DNA of 64,000 bases from Catenulispora rubra (GTDB lineage Bacteria > Actinomycetota > Actinomycetes > Streptomycetales > Catenulisporaceae), in the NCBI RefSeq assembly GCF_015356825.1, contig NZ_JAACYW010000002.1:62001-126000 (forward strand), in the 5' to 3' direction. Below, one piece after another: positions 18,265-27,689 of the stretch (its first letter is position 1; the number at the start of each line of letters is the position of its first letter). The translations under genes and the position numbers were made by a program. The notes under the pieces are model-generated. The model saw nothing but the letters and a program-made list of their open reading frames with translations. It did not search any database and was not told the DNA's origin.

Positions 18265-18630
18265 ATGACCACAGGCGGGAGCACGGTGCAGGTACGTCGG
18301 GTGTACGACGTGCCGGCGGACAGCGACGGCACGCGGGTGCTGGTCGACCGGATCTGGCCGCGCGGAATGACCAAGGCCAAGGCGGCACTGGACGAGTGGT
18401 GCAAGCCGGTCGCGCCGTCGACGGATCTGCGCCAGTGGTACCGCCACGATCCGCAGCGCTTCGAGGAGTTCGGCCGCCGCTACCGCGGTGAGCTGGAGGA
18501 ACCCGAACGGGCCGAGGCCCTGGCGCACCTGCGTGAACTCGCGCGGGGTGGGACGCTGACGCTGCTCACCGCCACCAAGCACCCTGAGATCAGCGAGGCG
18601 GCCGTCTTGGCCCGCCTGCTTGAAGACTGA
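18265..18630 (+). CDS. DUF488 family protein
   Basis: This 121-residue protein has typical DUF488 motifs: VRRVYDVPADSDGTRVLVDRIWPRGM near the N-terminus, LRQWYRHDPQRFEEFGRRYRGEL in the middle and LTLLTATKHPEISEAAVL at the end. ATG 18265 follows GGAGG at a good distance. Length is normal for the family (115-125). DUF488 proteins are small cytosolic proteins of unknown biochemistry, often found beside stress genes. It is convergent with the flavin reductase downstream. Confidence 0.88.
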   Translation: MTTGGSTVQVRRVYDVPADSDGTRVLVDRIWPRGMTKAKAALDEWCKPVAPSTDLRQWYRHDPQRFEEFGRRYRGELEEPERAEALAHLRELARGGTLTLLTATKHPEISEAAVLARLLED

Positions 18631-18642
18631 TCCGCGAGGCAC

Positions 18643-19887
18643 TCAGAGGTCGAGGAGTGCGTCGAGCGGCACGCCGAGGTCGGCGAGGCGATGCGGGTCG
18701 ACCGGGCGGCCGGAGCGGACGAGTGCCTGGATCGCGTCGTTGACGTCCCAGATGTTGACATTCATGCCGGCGAGTACCCGGCCGCCGGAGAGCCAGAACG
18801 CGATGAACTCGCGGCCGCCCGCCGCGCCGCGGAAGACGACCTGGTCGTAGCCGCCGGGTTCGACATACCCTGAGTACTCCATGCCGAGGTCGTACTGGTC
18901 GGTGAAGAAGTACGGCACCTTGTCGTACACTGCGTCCTGGCCGAGCATCGCCTTGGCGGCGGTCTGCGACTGGTTCAGGGCGTTGGCCCAGTGCTCGACC
19001 CGGATGTGTCGGCCCAGCAGAGGGTGGAACGCGTTGGCGATGTCGCCCGCGGCGTAGATGTCCGGGTCGGACGTCCGCAGGTGCTCATCGGTACGCACGC
19101 CGTTGTCGACGTCCAGGCCCGCGTGAGCGGCGAGCGCGGTGTTGGGTGTGATGCCGATGCCGACGATCACCACGTCCGCGTCCACGCGGGTGCCGTCGGC
19201 GAGCCGGACGCCGTCGGCATGGCCGCCGCTCCCGGTGATCTCGGCGACCTGAACGCCGAAGCGCATGTCGACGCCGTGGCCGCGGTGCAAGTCAGCGAAC
19301 ACCTGGGCCACCTCGCGCCCGAGGACCCGCAGCAGCGGAAGCTCGGCGCTCTCCAGCACGGTCACCTGAACACCGGCGGCACGCGCGGCCGCGGCGGTCT
19401 CCAGGCCGATCCAGCCGGCCCCGATGACGGCGACCCGGGATGCGGAGGCGAAGGCCGCCTTGATCCGTTCGCAGTCCCGGAGCCGGCGCAGGTACAGCAC
19501 CCCGTCGAGGTCGGCGCCCGGGGCCGGGAGCAGTCGCGGGGCCGAGCCGGTGGCCAGCAGCAGCTTGGCGTAGCCGACGCGGCTGCCGTCCGCCAGCCGC
19601 AGGTGACGGCCGCCGGGATCGATCGCCGTGACTTGCGTGCCGAGGCGCAAGTCGACGTCGTGCTCGTCGTACCACCGGGCGGGGTGGACGTAGACGCTGT
19701 CCTGTTCGGCGGTGCCCAGGAGGTAGCCCTTGGACAGCGGCGGCCGCTCGTAGGGCCGCTCGCTCTCCTCCCCGATGAGGACGAGCGGGCCGTCGAAGCC
19801 CTCTTCGCGCAGGGTCTGCGCGGCTCTCGCGCCGGCTAGACCGGCGCCGGCGATCACGTATGCGTCGGTGATGTCGTGTCCTGGCAT
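18643..19887 (-). CDS. FAD-dependent NAD(P)H:ferredoxin-type oxidoreductase
   Basis: This 414-residue class I pyridine-nucleotide reductase has an FAD dinucleotide fold (YVIAGAGLAGARAAQTLRE), PYERPPLSKGYL of the ferredoxin/rubredoxin reductase branch, an NAD(P) fold (VAVIGAGWIGLETAAAARAAG), and the second FAD motif DIYAAGDIANAF. The C-terminal reductase domain ends in GMNVNIWDVNDAIQALV. It would pass electrons from NAD(P)H to a ferredoxin or a similar carrier; no ferredoxin gene is adjacent. It starts 4 bp after the transaldolase stop, so the two are co-transcribed. Confidence 0.9.
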   Translation of the reverse strand: MPGHDITDAYVIAGAGLAGARAAQTLREEGFDGPLVLIGEESERPYERPPLSKGYLLGTAEQDSVYVHPARWYDEHDVDLRLGTQVTAIDPGGRHLRLADGSRVGYAKLLLATGSAPRLLPAPGADLDGVLYLRRLRDCERIKAAFASASRVAVIGAGWIGLETAAAARAAGVQVTVLESAELPLLRVLGREVAQVFADLHRGHGVDMRFGVQVAEITGSGGHADGVRLADGTRVDADVVIVGIGITPNTALAAHAGLDVDNGVRTDEHLRTSDPDIYAAGDIANAFHPLLGRHIRVEHWANALNQSQTAAKAMLGQDAVYDKVPYFFTDQYDLGMEYSGYVEPGGYDQVVFRGAAGGREFIAFWLSGGRVLAGMNVNIWDVNDAIQALVRSGRPVDPHRLADLGVPLDALLDL

Positions 19888-19891
19888 GTTC

Positions 19892-21013
19892 TCAGCTCCT
19901 TGTTCCGGGCGCGCGCCTGGCCTGCAGGGTGTCGGCGAGTTGCGAGGCCAGCTGGTCCCAGCTGGCCTCGAACTTCGCGACGCCGTCGTCCTCGAGGCTC
20001 TGCACGACGTCCTCGAAGTCCACGCCGGCCGCTTGCAGACCGTCCAGGACCTGTTGGGCGTGGTCGTAGTGGCCGCGCACCGAGTCGCCGGGCACCCGGC
20101 CGTGGTCGGCCACCGCGTGCAGCGTGGCCTCGGGCATGGTGTTCACCACGCCCGGCGCCACCAGCTCGGTCACGTAGCGGGTGTCGGGGTAGGCGGGGTC
20201 CTTGACCGAGGTCGACGCCCACAGCGGCCGCTGCGGCTTGGCGCCGGCATCCCGCAGGGCGCTCCAGCGCTGGGAGGAGAACACTCGTTCGTAGTGCTGG
20301 TAGGCCAGGCGGGCGTTGGCGATCGCCGCCTGGCCGCGCCAGCCCGCCGCCTGCACGCTGCCGATCTTGTCCAGCCGGGCGTCGACGTCGGTGTCGACCC
20401 GAGAGACGAAGAACGAGGCCACCGACCCGATCACCGACAGATCCCGGCCCGCGTCGCGGGCGCCTTCCATCCCGGTGAGGAAGGCGTCCATGACTTCGTC
20501 GTACCGCGCAAGCGAGAAAATCAGCGTGACGTTGATGCTGATTCCTTCGGCCAGACCGGTGGCGATCGCTTCCAGGCCGGCCCGCGAGGCCGGGATCTTG
20601 ATGAAGAGGTTGGGCCGGTCCACCAGCCACCACAGCGCCCTCACCTCGGCGATCGTCGCGGCGGTGTCGTGGGCCAGCCGGGGGTCCACCTCGATGGAGA
20701 CGCGCCCGTCGACGCCATCGCTGGCCTCGAATGCCGGGCGCAGCACGTCGCAGGCCCAGCGCACATCGAACGCGGTCAGCGTTCGCAGCGCCTCGTCGAC
20801 CGCAACGCCGCGGGCCGCCAGATCGCCGATCTGCGCGTCGTAGGCTTGGCCGCCGGTGATCGCCTTGGCGAAGATCGTCGGGTTGGTTGTCACTCCCACC
20901 ACGTGGTCGTGCGCGACCAGTTCGGCCAGGCTGCCGGACACCAGACGCTCCCGGCTCAGGTCGTCCAGCCAGATCGACACCCCCGCGTCGCGAAGTGCAG
21001 TCAACGGGTCCAT
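19892..21013 (-). CDS. tal: Transaldolase
   Basis: This 373-residue enzyme of the long actinobacterial type transfers a dihydroxyacetone unit in the non-oxidative pentose phosphate pathway. Motifs seen are [13 protein letters not shown] (transaldolase signature 1), the active-site lysine region NLFIKIPAS, and the loops [20 protein letters not shown] and [40 protein letters not shown] is the usual N-terminus. It precedes the flavin reductase by 4 bp. In actinobacteria an additional tal copy outside the main zwf/tkt cluster is common; no tkt or zwf is present here. Confidence 0.95.
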   Translation of the reverse strand: MDPLTALRDAGVSIWLDDLSRERLVSGSLAELVAHDHVVGVTTNPTIFAKAITGGQAYDAQIGDLAARGVAVDEALRTLTAFDVRWACDVLRPAFEASDGVDGRVSIEVDPRLAHDTAATIAEVRALWWLVDRPNLFIKIPASRAGLEAIATGLAEGISINVTLIFSLARYDEVMDAFLTGMEGARDAGRDLSVIGSVASFFVSRVDTDVDARLDKIGSVQAAGWRGQAAIANARLAYQHYERVFSSQRWSALRDAGAKPQRPLWASTSVKDPAYPDTRYVTELVAPGVVNTMPEATLHAVADHGRVPGDSVRGHYDHAQQVLDGLQAAGVDFEDVVQSLEDDGVAKFEASWDQLASQLADTLQARRAPGTRS

Positions 21014-21179
21014 GGCGTTTCCGTTCCTTTCGCCTGCGGCGGCCGGTGGCCGTCGAGACCTGCGGTACAGGAATCATCTGTGTTCCTGTCCGTTCTCGCC
21101 CGGCGCAGTCCCGCGCCGGGCGGGCGTGCCGCTGCGCCGGCCGGGTCGTGTCCGGCGGGGCGGGGACGTCGGTGGGGTG

Positions 21180-22004
21180 TCAGAGGCCGGCGGCCTGGGC
21201 GGCGGTGGCGAGCACCTCGCGCAGCATGGCCGGGGTGAGCCGTCCGGTGGACACGTTGCGCTGGCTGACGTGGTAGCAGCCGAACAAGGTCACACCGGTC
21301 GCCTCGCCGGCGGCGCCCGGCAGGACGGTCCGTGCGCCGTGGCCGAAGACCGGCCGGGGTCGGGGCACGGTCCAGCCGGCGCCCTGCATTGCCGGCAGGG
21401 CGGCCTGCCAGCCGAACCCGCCGAGGGCGACGATGGACCGCACGGTGGGCCGTAGCAGGCGCAGTTCCTGTTGCAGCCACGGACTGCAGGTGTCGCGCTC
21501 CTGGGGTGTGGGCAGGTTGCCCGGCGGGGCGCAGTGAACCGGTGCGGTGACTCTGACCCCGAGAAGCCGCAGCCCGTCGCCGAGGCCGGTCGCGGCGGGC
21601 CGGGAGGCCAGTCCCAGCTCGTGCAGGGCCGCGAACAGGACATCGCCGGAGCGGTCGCCGGTGAACATCCGGCCCGTCCGGTTGGCACCGTGTGCGGCCG
21701 GCGCCAACCCGGTGATCACCAGTGCGGCGTCCGAAGGTCCGAAGCCCGGCACCGGGCGTCCCCAGTAGGCCTGGTCGGCGAACGCGGCGCGCTTTACGGC
21801 GGCGGTGGCCTCCCGCCACCGCACCAGGCGGGGACACGCCCCGCATCGTGTGACCTGCTCGTCCAAGTCCTCCAGCGTGCGGCAGTCGACGGCCGTGCGG
21901 GCCGGCCACGTGGCATGCCGGGGCGAACTCGCCGGCGGGTCCTGGTACACGGGGTCCTCCTTCACGTGGTCGGGCAGACCGGTCCACCGGCCGGTGGTCG
22001 TCAC
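21180..22004 (-). CDS. Family 5 uracil-DNA glycosylase (UdgB-like)
   Basis: This 274-residue protein has the UDG-superfamily motif 1 in the family 5 form, [19 protein letters not shown], and motif 2 [16 protein letters not shown]. Four cysteines placed as in the iron-sulfur UDGs ([23 protein letters not shown]) indicate a 4Fe-4S cluster. It would excise uracil and other deaminated bases in high-G+C DNA. Start is GTG 22004, overlapping the folE stop (GTGA). The tail YHVSQ-to-end is typical; length is slightly long because of the roughly 30-residue N-terminus. Confidence 0.92.
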   Translation of the reverse strand: MTTTGRWTGLPDHVKEDPVYQDPPASSPRHATWPARTAVDCRTLEDLDEQVTRCGACPRLVRWREATAAVKRAAFADQAYWGRPVPGFGPSDAALVITGLAPAAHGANRTGRMFTGDRSGDVLFAALHELGLASRPAATGLGDGLRLLGVRVTAPVHCAPPGNLPTPQERDTCSPWLQQELRLLRPTVRSIVALGGFGWQAALPAMQGAGWTVPRPRPVFGHGARTVLPGAAGEATGVTLFGCYHVSQRNVSTGRLTPAMLREVLATAAQAAGL

Positions 22005-22648
22005 CGGCTGACGCCGGTCAGGGTGAGGAACTCGGCTCGGGAGCGCGGGTCGTGGCGCAGCAGTCCCAGCAGGGTCGAGGTGACGGTGGAGGAGCCGGTG
22101 GCCTGGACGCCGCGAAGGGTCATGCAGGTGTGTTCGGCCACGATGACGACGCCGACGCCCTTGCAGGCCAGTTGGACCTGCAGCCAGTCGGCGATCTGCT
22201 TGGTGAGCCGTTCCTGGGTTTGAGGACGGCGGGCGAAGTGCTCGACCACGCGGGCGAGTTTGGACAGTCCGAGGATGCGTTGCCCGGGAAGGTAACCGAC
22301 GTGGGCGGTCCCGACAAAGGGCAGCAGGTGGTGTTCGCAGATCGACCGGACCGGTATTGAGCGGGCCAACACGAGTTCGTCGTAGCCCTCGTCGTTGGGG
22401 AACGTCGTCAGGTCGAAGTCGCGGGGCCTGAACAGTTCGGCGTAGGCACGGGCCATCCGGCCGGGAGTACCCTGCATGGTCTCGCTGTCCGTGGACACGC
22501 CCAGGGCCTTGAGGAAATGGCGTACGGCGTCCTCGGCGGCGCCGAGGTCGACGCCGGCGGTGTCGTGCGCCACGTGCAGGGTGGCAGGAGCGTCCACCGG
22601 CCCGGTCACGTCCGGCGCAGACGTCAGTGTGAGGAGTTGATCGGTCAT
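22001..22648 (-). CDS. folE: GTP cyclohydrolase I
   Basis: This 215-residue enzyme converts GTP to dihydroneopterin triphosphate, the first step of folate and tetrahydrobiopterin synthesis. Visible are the zinc and active-site motifs [21 protein letters not shown] and [22 protein letters not shown], and the C-terminal [17 protein letters not shown] with the second Cys ligand. GGAGG precedes ATG 22648. It is coupled to the uracil glycosylase. It lies outside a folate cluster, so it may be a second copy serving a stress or specialised role. Confidence 0.95.
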   Translation of the reverse strand: MTDQLLTLTSAPDVTGPVDAPATLHVAHDTAGVDLGAAEDAVRHFLKALGVSTDSETMQGTPGRMARAYAELFRPRDFDLTTFPNDEGYDELVLARSIPVRSICEHHLLPFVGTAHVGYLPGQRILGLSKLARVVEHFARRPQTQERLTKQIADWLQVQLACKGVGVVIVAEHTCMTLRGVQATGSSTVTSTLLGLLRHDPRSRAEFLTLTGVSR

Positions 22649-22649
22649 C

Positions 22650-23000
22650 TCAGTTGCCTCCTGTGTTCAGCGCGTTGAGCAGGACCAGCACGAGGGTCAC
22701 CACAGCGAGCACCCCATGTCCCAAGACGACGGCGACCGGGAAGTGGCGCTCTGCCGGGACGGCCTCGACGGGAGTCCCCGCGGCGGAGCCGTCGGGGCTG
22801 CGGCGACCACGGACCGCGCCTGGTAGACGGGGATCCAGCGGGCCGGCATGGGAAACCCCAGCAGGGCGACCGGCAGCAGAAGACCGAACGCGAACGCTGT
22901 CCAGGCCACGGTGGTCCGGTCAGTGGCCGGGTAGGCGGTCCAGGCCGCCAGGTCGACGACGGCGAGCGCGAAGTAGCCGAAGATCACCGGGGTGGGCATT
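22650..23000 (-). pseudogene. Frameshifted four-TM membrane protein
   Basis: ATG 22999 opens MPTPVIFGYFALAVVDLAAW and a second span to about VALLGFPMP. The frame is then lost near 22800. In another frame the expected C-terminus appears: ERHFPVAVVLGHGVLAVVTL, then LVLLNALNTGGN and a stop at 22650, one base before folE. The ending closely resembles that of the intact gene at 36324-36725 (EQHFPLAAVVAHGMFAAVT), so the two are paralogues. It is non-functional as written unless the shift is a sequencing error. Confidence 0.65.
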
Positions 23001-23137
23001 CGGCTCGCGCCGCTGGGCTGCGGTCTGAGACCGCCGCCGAGGATCCGGGTGCCATGCACGGGGGGCTCCAGCAGTGGAGTGTGGGTGGGTGGGGTGTGGG
23101 GACGGCGGGCGACGGCCTTGCGGCCGGCGTTGCCGAC

Positions 23138-23650
23138 GAGATCGAAGCGGTGCGCCTGGATGGCCTCGTCAGCGACGCGTACTCCGTAGCGGTAGGCGAG
23201 CTTGCCGTCGAGAACTCCCGAGACGGCGAGCACGGCCATGTTCACCGCCGAAAGTGCCAGCCTTCCCGCCCCGACGTTGCCGACCGGCCCGGAGCCGGCA
23301 CGGCGCCACAGGAAGCCGACCGCGTCGGCGGCGGTGACCAGCAGATTCAGGGTCATGTGCATACGCCCGACTCAGTAGGCTCGGGTCCCCGGAGGGATCG
23401 CGAGAACGTCCAGGAACCCGACGGTGGCCGCCGCCGGCGCGCCGACGACGCCCAGGCCGATCAGCCGCATGGAGCCGCGGGCGAGGATCGCGGGGTTTCC
23501 AGCGAACCGCAACGGGGTGTCGAAGACGAGGCTGGCCGCCCACGCCCGGATCGGCACGGTGACCGGCATCGGGTGGAACGAGTGCCCGTACGGCCCGGCG
23601 AGCAGGGCGCTCACCGGTTGTTCCGCCTGGAGGTGCGGCTCGCTGGTCAT
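23138..23650 (-). pseudogene. DUF2231 membrane protein broken by an in-frame TGA
   Basis: From ATG 23650 (MTSEPHLQAEQPVSALL) the family pattern PYGHSFHPMPVTVPIRAWAASLVFD is clear, with TM spans to FLDVLAIPPGTRAY. A TGA at 23374-23372 interrupts the frame. The same frame resumes as VGRMHMTLNLLVTAADAVGF and continues to KLAYRYGVRVADEAIQA. Related proteins have Arg at the stop position, so a single C-to-T change in a CGA codon would explain it. Downstream the frame runs on into the next membrane gene. DUF2231 proteins are four-TM envelope proteins of unknown role. Confidence 0.75.
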
Positions 23651-23677
23651 GACGTGATCTTCCTGATTGATTTCACT

Positions 23678-23768
23678 AACAATTGTTGGTCTTATTGGGG
23701 GTGAGTGTCAAGCTGGCTGGGGTTGGCCAGGAGGCGGCATGGTTATGGATATGCAGATAAGCGTTATC
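23678..23768. promoter_or_regulatory. Divergent regulatory region with two small palindromes
   Basis: Between the leftward DUF2231 gene and the rightward SufR-like regulator lie a perfect palindrome AACAATTGTT (23678-23687) and GATAA-GCG-TTATC (23756-23768). The second ends 8 bp before the regulator's ATG, the place for an autorepressor operator. This A+T-rich patch stands out from the surroundings. The binding protein is not shown by sequence alone. Confidence 0.5.
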
Positions 23769-23776
23769 ATGGGACC

Positions 23777-24559
23777 ATGGTCCGTGATCCGACCCCGTTC
23801 CAGGCAGGTGCCGATGCCGGCGTGCAGGCTGTCGCGGCGCTCGCGGACGCGCAGCGCCGCCGGCTGTTCGGCTTCGTGCGAAGCGCCCGGCGCCCGGTCA
23901 CCCGCGAGGAGGCCGCCGCCGACGCCGGGATCTCCCCGAAGCTGGCCGCGTTCCACCTCGACAAACTTGTCGCGGCCGACCTGTTGACCGCCCGCTACGA
24001 CAACCCCGGCGGCGTCCGCAAAGTCGGCCGCAAGCCGAAGGTGTACGAGCCGTCCGACACCGACATCCAGGTCAGCATCCCCGAGCGCCGGCCCGACGTG
24101 ATCGCCGAGATCCTCATCGACGCGGTCCTGACCGAACAGCCGGGGGAAGGGGCGCGTGCCGCCGCGCTGCGCGCGGCGCGTGGACACGGACAGGCGACGG
24201 GGGCGGCCGAGCGTGCTCGCACCCGTCCCGGGCGCCTCGGCCCGGAACGCTCACTCAGCGCCGGCGAGGCGGTGCTCGAGCGTTGGGGTTTCGAACCGGA
24301 CCGTCAGGCCCCGACCAGGCTACGACTGCTCAACTGCCCGTTCCACCACCTGGCCGCTCGCTCGCCCGAACTGGTGTGCGGGATCAACCACGCCTTCGTC
24401 TGCGGCGTTCTGGACGGCCTGGAGACGACGGGCCTCGACGCGATGCTGGCACCGCGCCCCGGCCAATGCTGTGTGGAGCTGCGCGAGACGCCCGTCGACG
24501 GCGCCGAGGCCGTCGAACCACCTGACGGCGACAGATGCGCACGTGACCACGACGGCTGA
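23777..24559 (+). CDS. SufR-like (COG2345) iron-sulfur HTH regulator
   Basis: This 260-residue regulator has an N-terminal winged HTH (ALADAQRRRLFGFVRSARRPVTREEAAADAGISPKLAAFHLDKL) and a C-terminal domain with the cysteines that in SufR-type proteins hold a 4Fe-4S cluster: LLNCPFHHLA, LVCGINHAF, PGQCCVELRE. ATG 23777 is chosen although its ribosome-binding site is weak; GTG 23705 is an alternative. It is divergent from the membrane/folE/udg operon, which includes an iron-sulfur glycosylase, so redox or iron control of that operon is plausible. No suf genes are nearby. Confidence 0.82.
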   Translation: MVRDPTPFQAGADAGVQAVAALADAQRRRLFGFVRSARRPVTREEAAADAGISPKLAAFHLDKLVAADLLTARYDNPGGVRKVGRKPKVYEPSDTDIQVSIPERRPDVIAEILIDAVLTEQPGEGARAAALRAARGHGQATGAAERARTRPGRLGPERSLSAGEAVLERWGFEPDRQAPTRLRLLNCPFHHLAARSPELVCGINHAFVCGVLDGLETTGLDAMLAPRPGQCCVELRETPVDGAEAVEPPDGDRCARDHDG

Positions 24560-24746
24560 TTCGCCGACGGTTGCGGGCTTGTCGAAACCGCGCGCAGTCG
24601 CCGGCTGTACCCGGGCGTGACGTCGTCGGAAACAGCGTCGAGGGGCGCTGCGTCGGCCGTGAGCCGACTGGGCGTCCGGCACGCTCGGCGGCCCGCTGAA
24701 CATGCGGCGCTTCGTTGCGCGTCCAGCGTGTCTGCGCCATCCGCGC

Positions 24747-25238
24747 TCACGCGGTCTGACTCTCACCGCCTCCGGTCACGTTGCCGGCGTTCCCGCCACC
24801 GGCGGAGGGCGGCTCGGTGCCGCCGCCTGATGTGAAGTCCCAGATCGGGACGGCCAACGCCGTTCCCATACGCTGCAGCTCGTCACGATGCAGCTCGCTG
24901 AGGCGGGTCAGCGCTTGTTCCCCGTCCTCGGTCAGCTGCACCCGCACCCCGCGGGCATCCGCAGGATCCGGTAGGCGCTCCACCAGGCTCTGCTTGTGCG
25001 CCCGATCGACCAGCTCGACTACGCTGTGGTGGCGCAGCTGGAGGCGGTCTGCCAGCTCCCGCATCGACGCCCACTCGCGGCCCGGAAACCCCTTGAGCGC
25101 CAGCATCAGCTGGTAGTGCTGCGGGGTGATGCCCTGAGCGCGCACCGCCTCCTCGCTGAACCGCAGGTAGCGCCGGATGTTGAACCGGAAACGGGCCAGC
25201 TCCTCGAAATCCCGCTTCGTCAGGTGTTCTGCTCCCAT
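24747..25238 (-). CDS. MarR-family transcriptional regulator
   Basis: This 163-residue protein has a winged HTH in the MarR arrangement: RFRFNIRRYLRFSEEAVRAQGITPQHYQLMLAL dimer helix, MRELADRLQLRHHSVVELVDRAHKQSLV recognition helix and RGVRVQLTEDGEQALTRL wing. A Gly/Ser-rich tail follows. GGAGGAC sits 8 bp before ATG 25238, so this start is preferred over ATG 25253. A 19-bp palindrome (25310-25328) lies 72 bp upstream and an identical one lies upstream of aceE. The protein is therefore likely an autoregulator that also controls pyruvate dehydrogenase, responding to an unknown small ligand. Confidence 0.9.
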   Translation of the reverse strand: MGAEHLTKRDFEELARFRFNIRRYLRFSEEAVRAQGITPQHYQLMLALKGFPGREWASMRELADRLQLRHHSVVELVDRAHKQSLVERLPDPADARGVRVQLTEDGEQALTRLSELHRDELQRMGTALAVPIWDFTSGGGTEPPSAGGGNAGNVTGGGESQTA

Positions 25239-25309
25239 GCGGTCGTCCTCCATCGCCACGGCTCCATGACACCACGCCCGGTGGCGTCGCGATCTCTCTC
25301 CCCTCCGAG

Positions 25310-25328
25310 TATATCGTGATACGATATA
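25310..25328. promoter_or_regulatory. 19-bp palindromic operator upstream of marR
   Basis: TATATCG-TGATA-CGATATA has perfect 7-bp arms and a 5-bp centre. It is the same 19 bp (reverse orientation) as the site at 31548-31566 before aceE. Its A+T richness in a 70% G+C region, its symmetry and its position upstream of a MarR gene make it a strong operator candidate. It also lies 350 bp upstream of the rightward aconitase gene. Confidence 0.8.
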
Positions 25329-25680
25329 CATCGGTGTCGGCTGCCGCAGCCGACGCGGCGGGGCACCGTCTGAGGGGCTGTGTCATGCTCACCGCTCGCG
25401 ACTGCGCAACCCCGCGCGGGATCCGGCACCGTCTCTCGACCGAGGACACGCGTCTCATCCGGCCGGCCCGGGCCACCGGCGACGCCGGCCGAACGCTCGC
25501 GGGTTGCGGGCGCGCACCACGCCGCGGAGGTCGCGGCGGTGCTCCCGCGGGAGCATTCCCGCCCTATCACGCCCCGGCGAGCTGAACCCCGGGGTGGGTA
25601 GCCCCGGTCGCCGGCGGGTCCACGACCGCCCCCTCCGCCGGTGACCGGGATACCATCCGTATAGGGCCAGGAGGCACACC
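25329..25680. other. Intergenic between marR operator and aconitase gene
   Basis: This is 352 bp of G+C-rich sequence without a supported gene. A compact stem GTCGGCTG-CCG-CAGCCGAC lies near 25335-25353, just after the operator. The aconitase ribosome-binding site AGGAGG is at the right end. The aconitase promoter must be here or at the operator. Confidence 0.5.
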
Positions 25681-27648
25681 ATGGGACAGAATGTCGCCCA
25701 TAAGCTCATCGCCGCGCATCTCGCCGGGGGCGAGATGACCCCGGGGGCTGAGATCGCGCTTCGCATCGATCAGACCCTCACCCAGGACGCGACCGGCACC
25801 CTGGTGATGCTCGAGCTGGAAGCGCTCGGCCTGGACCGGGCCCGCACCGAGGTGTCGGTGCAGTACGTGGACCACAACCTGCTGCAGACCGACAGCCGGA
25901 ACGCCGAAGACCACGAGTTCCTGCGCTCGGCCTGTCAGCGATTCGGACTGTGGTACTCCAAACCCGGTAACGGCGTCTCCCACCCGACGCACATGCAGCG
26001 GTTCGGCCGCCCCGGCGCGACGCTCGCCGGGTCGGACAGCCACACCCCGGCCGCCGGATCCCTCGGCATGCTGGCGATCGGGCTCGGCGGCATCGAGGTG
26101 GCGATGGCGATCGCCGGCGAGCCGATCCACCTGCGGATGCCCCAGATCTGGGGCATCCGGCTGACCGGCGTACTGCCCGCCTGGGTCAGTGCCAAGGACG
26201 TCATCCTGGAGATGCTGCGCAGGCACGGCGTCAAAGGCGGTGTGAACCGGATCATCGAGTACCACGGCCCCGGGCTGGCCGCGCTCAGCGCGATGGACCG
26301 GCACGTGATCGCCAACATGGGTGCCGAACTGGGTGCCACCAGCACCGTCTTCCCCGCTGACGAGCAGGTGCGGGCGTTCCTGCGGTCCGAGCAGCGTGAG
26401 GACGACTTCCGGGAGATCGTCGCCGACCCGGACGCCGGCTACGACGTCACCGACGAGATCGACCTGTCCATGCTGGAGCCGTTGATCGCCCTGCCGAGCT
26501 CGCCGGGCAACGTCGTCACGGTCCGCGAGGTCGCCGGCCGCGACGTGGAGCAGGTGGTGATCGGTTCCTCGGCGAACCCCGGGCTGCGTGACTTCGCCGT
26601 GGCCGCCGCCATCGTGGCCGGCCGGCAGACCCACCCCCGGGTGTCCTTCGACGTCAACCCGACGTCGAGGCAGATCCTGCAGGACCTCACCAAGATGGGC
26701 TCGACGTTCGCGCTCATCGCCGCCGGCGCGCGGCTGCACCAGTCCGGCTGCATGGGCTGCATCGGCATGGGGCAGGCGCCGGCGAACGGCCGCAACAGCC
26801 TGCGCACCGTCCCGCGCAACTTCCCCGGACGCTCCGGAACCCGCGAGGACTCCGTCTACCTGTGCTCGCCGGAGACCGCCGCGGCTGCCGCCCTCACCGG
26901 ACTGATCACCGACCCTCGAGAGCTGCCGGATCTGCTCGGCATCGCTTACCCGAAGGTCGAGCTGCCAGAGCGGTCCAGCGTGAACACCGCCATGCTCGAA
27001 CCGCCGCCGCCGGAAACCACTCGCCGCGCCGACCTGGTCAAGGGCGGTAACATCGCCTCGCTGCCGGACTTCCCGCCGCTGCCCGACCGCATCCAGGCAC
27101 CGGTCGCGCTCAAAGTCGGCCATGACGTGTCCACCGACGAAATCCTTCCCGCCGGTGCCCGGGTCCTGCCATACCGCAGCAACATCCCGAAGCTGGCCGA
27201 GTTCGCCTTCACCCAGATCGACGAGAGCTATCCCGGCCGGGCGCTGGCCACCAGGGATTCCGGCGGGCACATCGTGGTCGCGGGCACCAACTACGGACAG
27301 GGCTCTTCCCGGGAGCATGCCGCCATCGCACCCCGTTATCTGGGCCTGCGCCTGGTCCTCGCGGTTTCCTTCGCCCGTATCCACTGGCAGAACCTGGCCA
27401 ACTTCGGGGTGCTCGCGCTGGAGTTCAGCGACCCTGCGGACTATCAGCGGATCGCGCAGGACGACATCCTCGACGTGGACGACCTGCGACAAGCGATCGC
27501 CTCCGACACCGCGATCACCATCCACAACATGACGCGGGACGAGGACTACCTCACCCGGCACGGACTGTCCGACAGGCAGGTGGCCATGGTGCTGGCCGGC
27601 GGGATGATCCCCTGGCTGCGCCGGCGAACACCGACGCCGACCGCCTGA
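25681..27648 (+). CDS. Aconitate hydratase, Aquifex/putative type
   Basis: This 655-residue iron-sulfur hydratase interconverts citrate and isocitrate. It is shorter than AcnA (about 900) and has the order of the putative aconitase group (TIGR01342-like): VQYVDHNLLQTDSRNAEDHEFL, TLAGSDSHTPAAGSLGMLAIGLGG, the cluster cysteines in QSGCMGCIGMGQAP plus CSPETAAAAAL, and the swivel domain HDVSTDEILPAGARVLPYRSN with YGQGSSREHAAIAPRYL. AGGAGG precedes the ATG. It is divergent from marR and convergent with usp, and close to the pyruvate dehydrogenase gene, so it may act in the same metabolic adjustment. Confidence 0.92.
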   Translation: MGQNVAHKLIAAHLAGGEMTPGAEIALRIDQTLTQDATGTLVMLELEALGLDRARTEVSVQYVDHNLLQTDSRNAEDHEFLRSACQRFGLWYSKPGNGVSHPTHMQRFGRPGATLAGSDSHTPAAGSLGMLAIGLGGIEVAMAIAGEPIHLRMPQIWGIRLTGVLPAWVSAKDVILEMLRRHGVKGGVNRIIEYHGPGLAALSAMDRHVIANMGAELGATSTVFPADEQVRAFLRSEQREDDFREIVADPDAGYDVTDEIDLSMLEPLIALPSSPGNVVTVREVAGRDVEQVVIGSSANPGLRDFAVAAAIVAGRQTHPRVSFDVNPTSRQILQDLTKMGSTFALIAAGARLHQSGCMGCIGMGQAPANGRNSLRTVPRNFPGRSGTREDSVYLCSPETAAAAALTGLITDPRELPDLLGIAYPKVELPERSSVNTAMLEPPPPETTRRADLVKGGNIASLPDFPPLPDRIQAPVALKVGHDVSTDEILPAGARVLPYRSNIPKLAEFAFTQIDESYPGRALATRDSGGHIVVAGTNYGQGSSREHAAIAPRYLGLRLVLAVSFARIHWQNLANFGVLALEFSDPADYQRIAQDDILDVDDLRQAIASDTAITIHNMTRDEDYLTRHGLSDRQVAMVLAGGMIPWLRRRTPTPTA

Positions 27649-27689
27649 GCCCGCGATCGGCGAGGCTGCGGCGGCAACTCGACGGCCGG

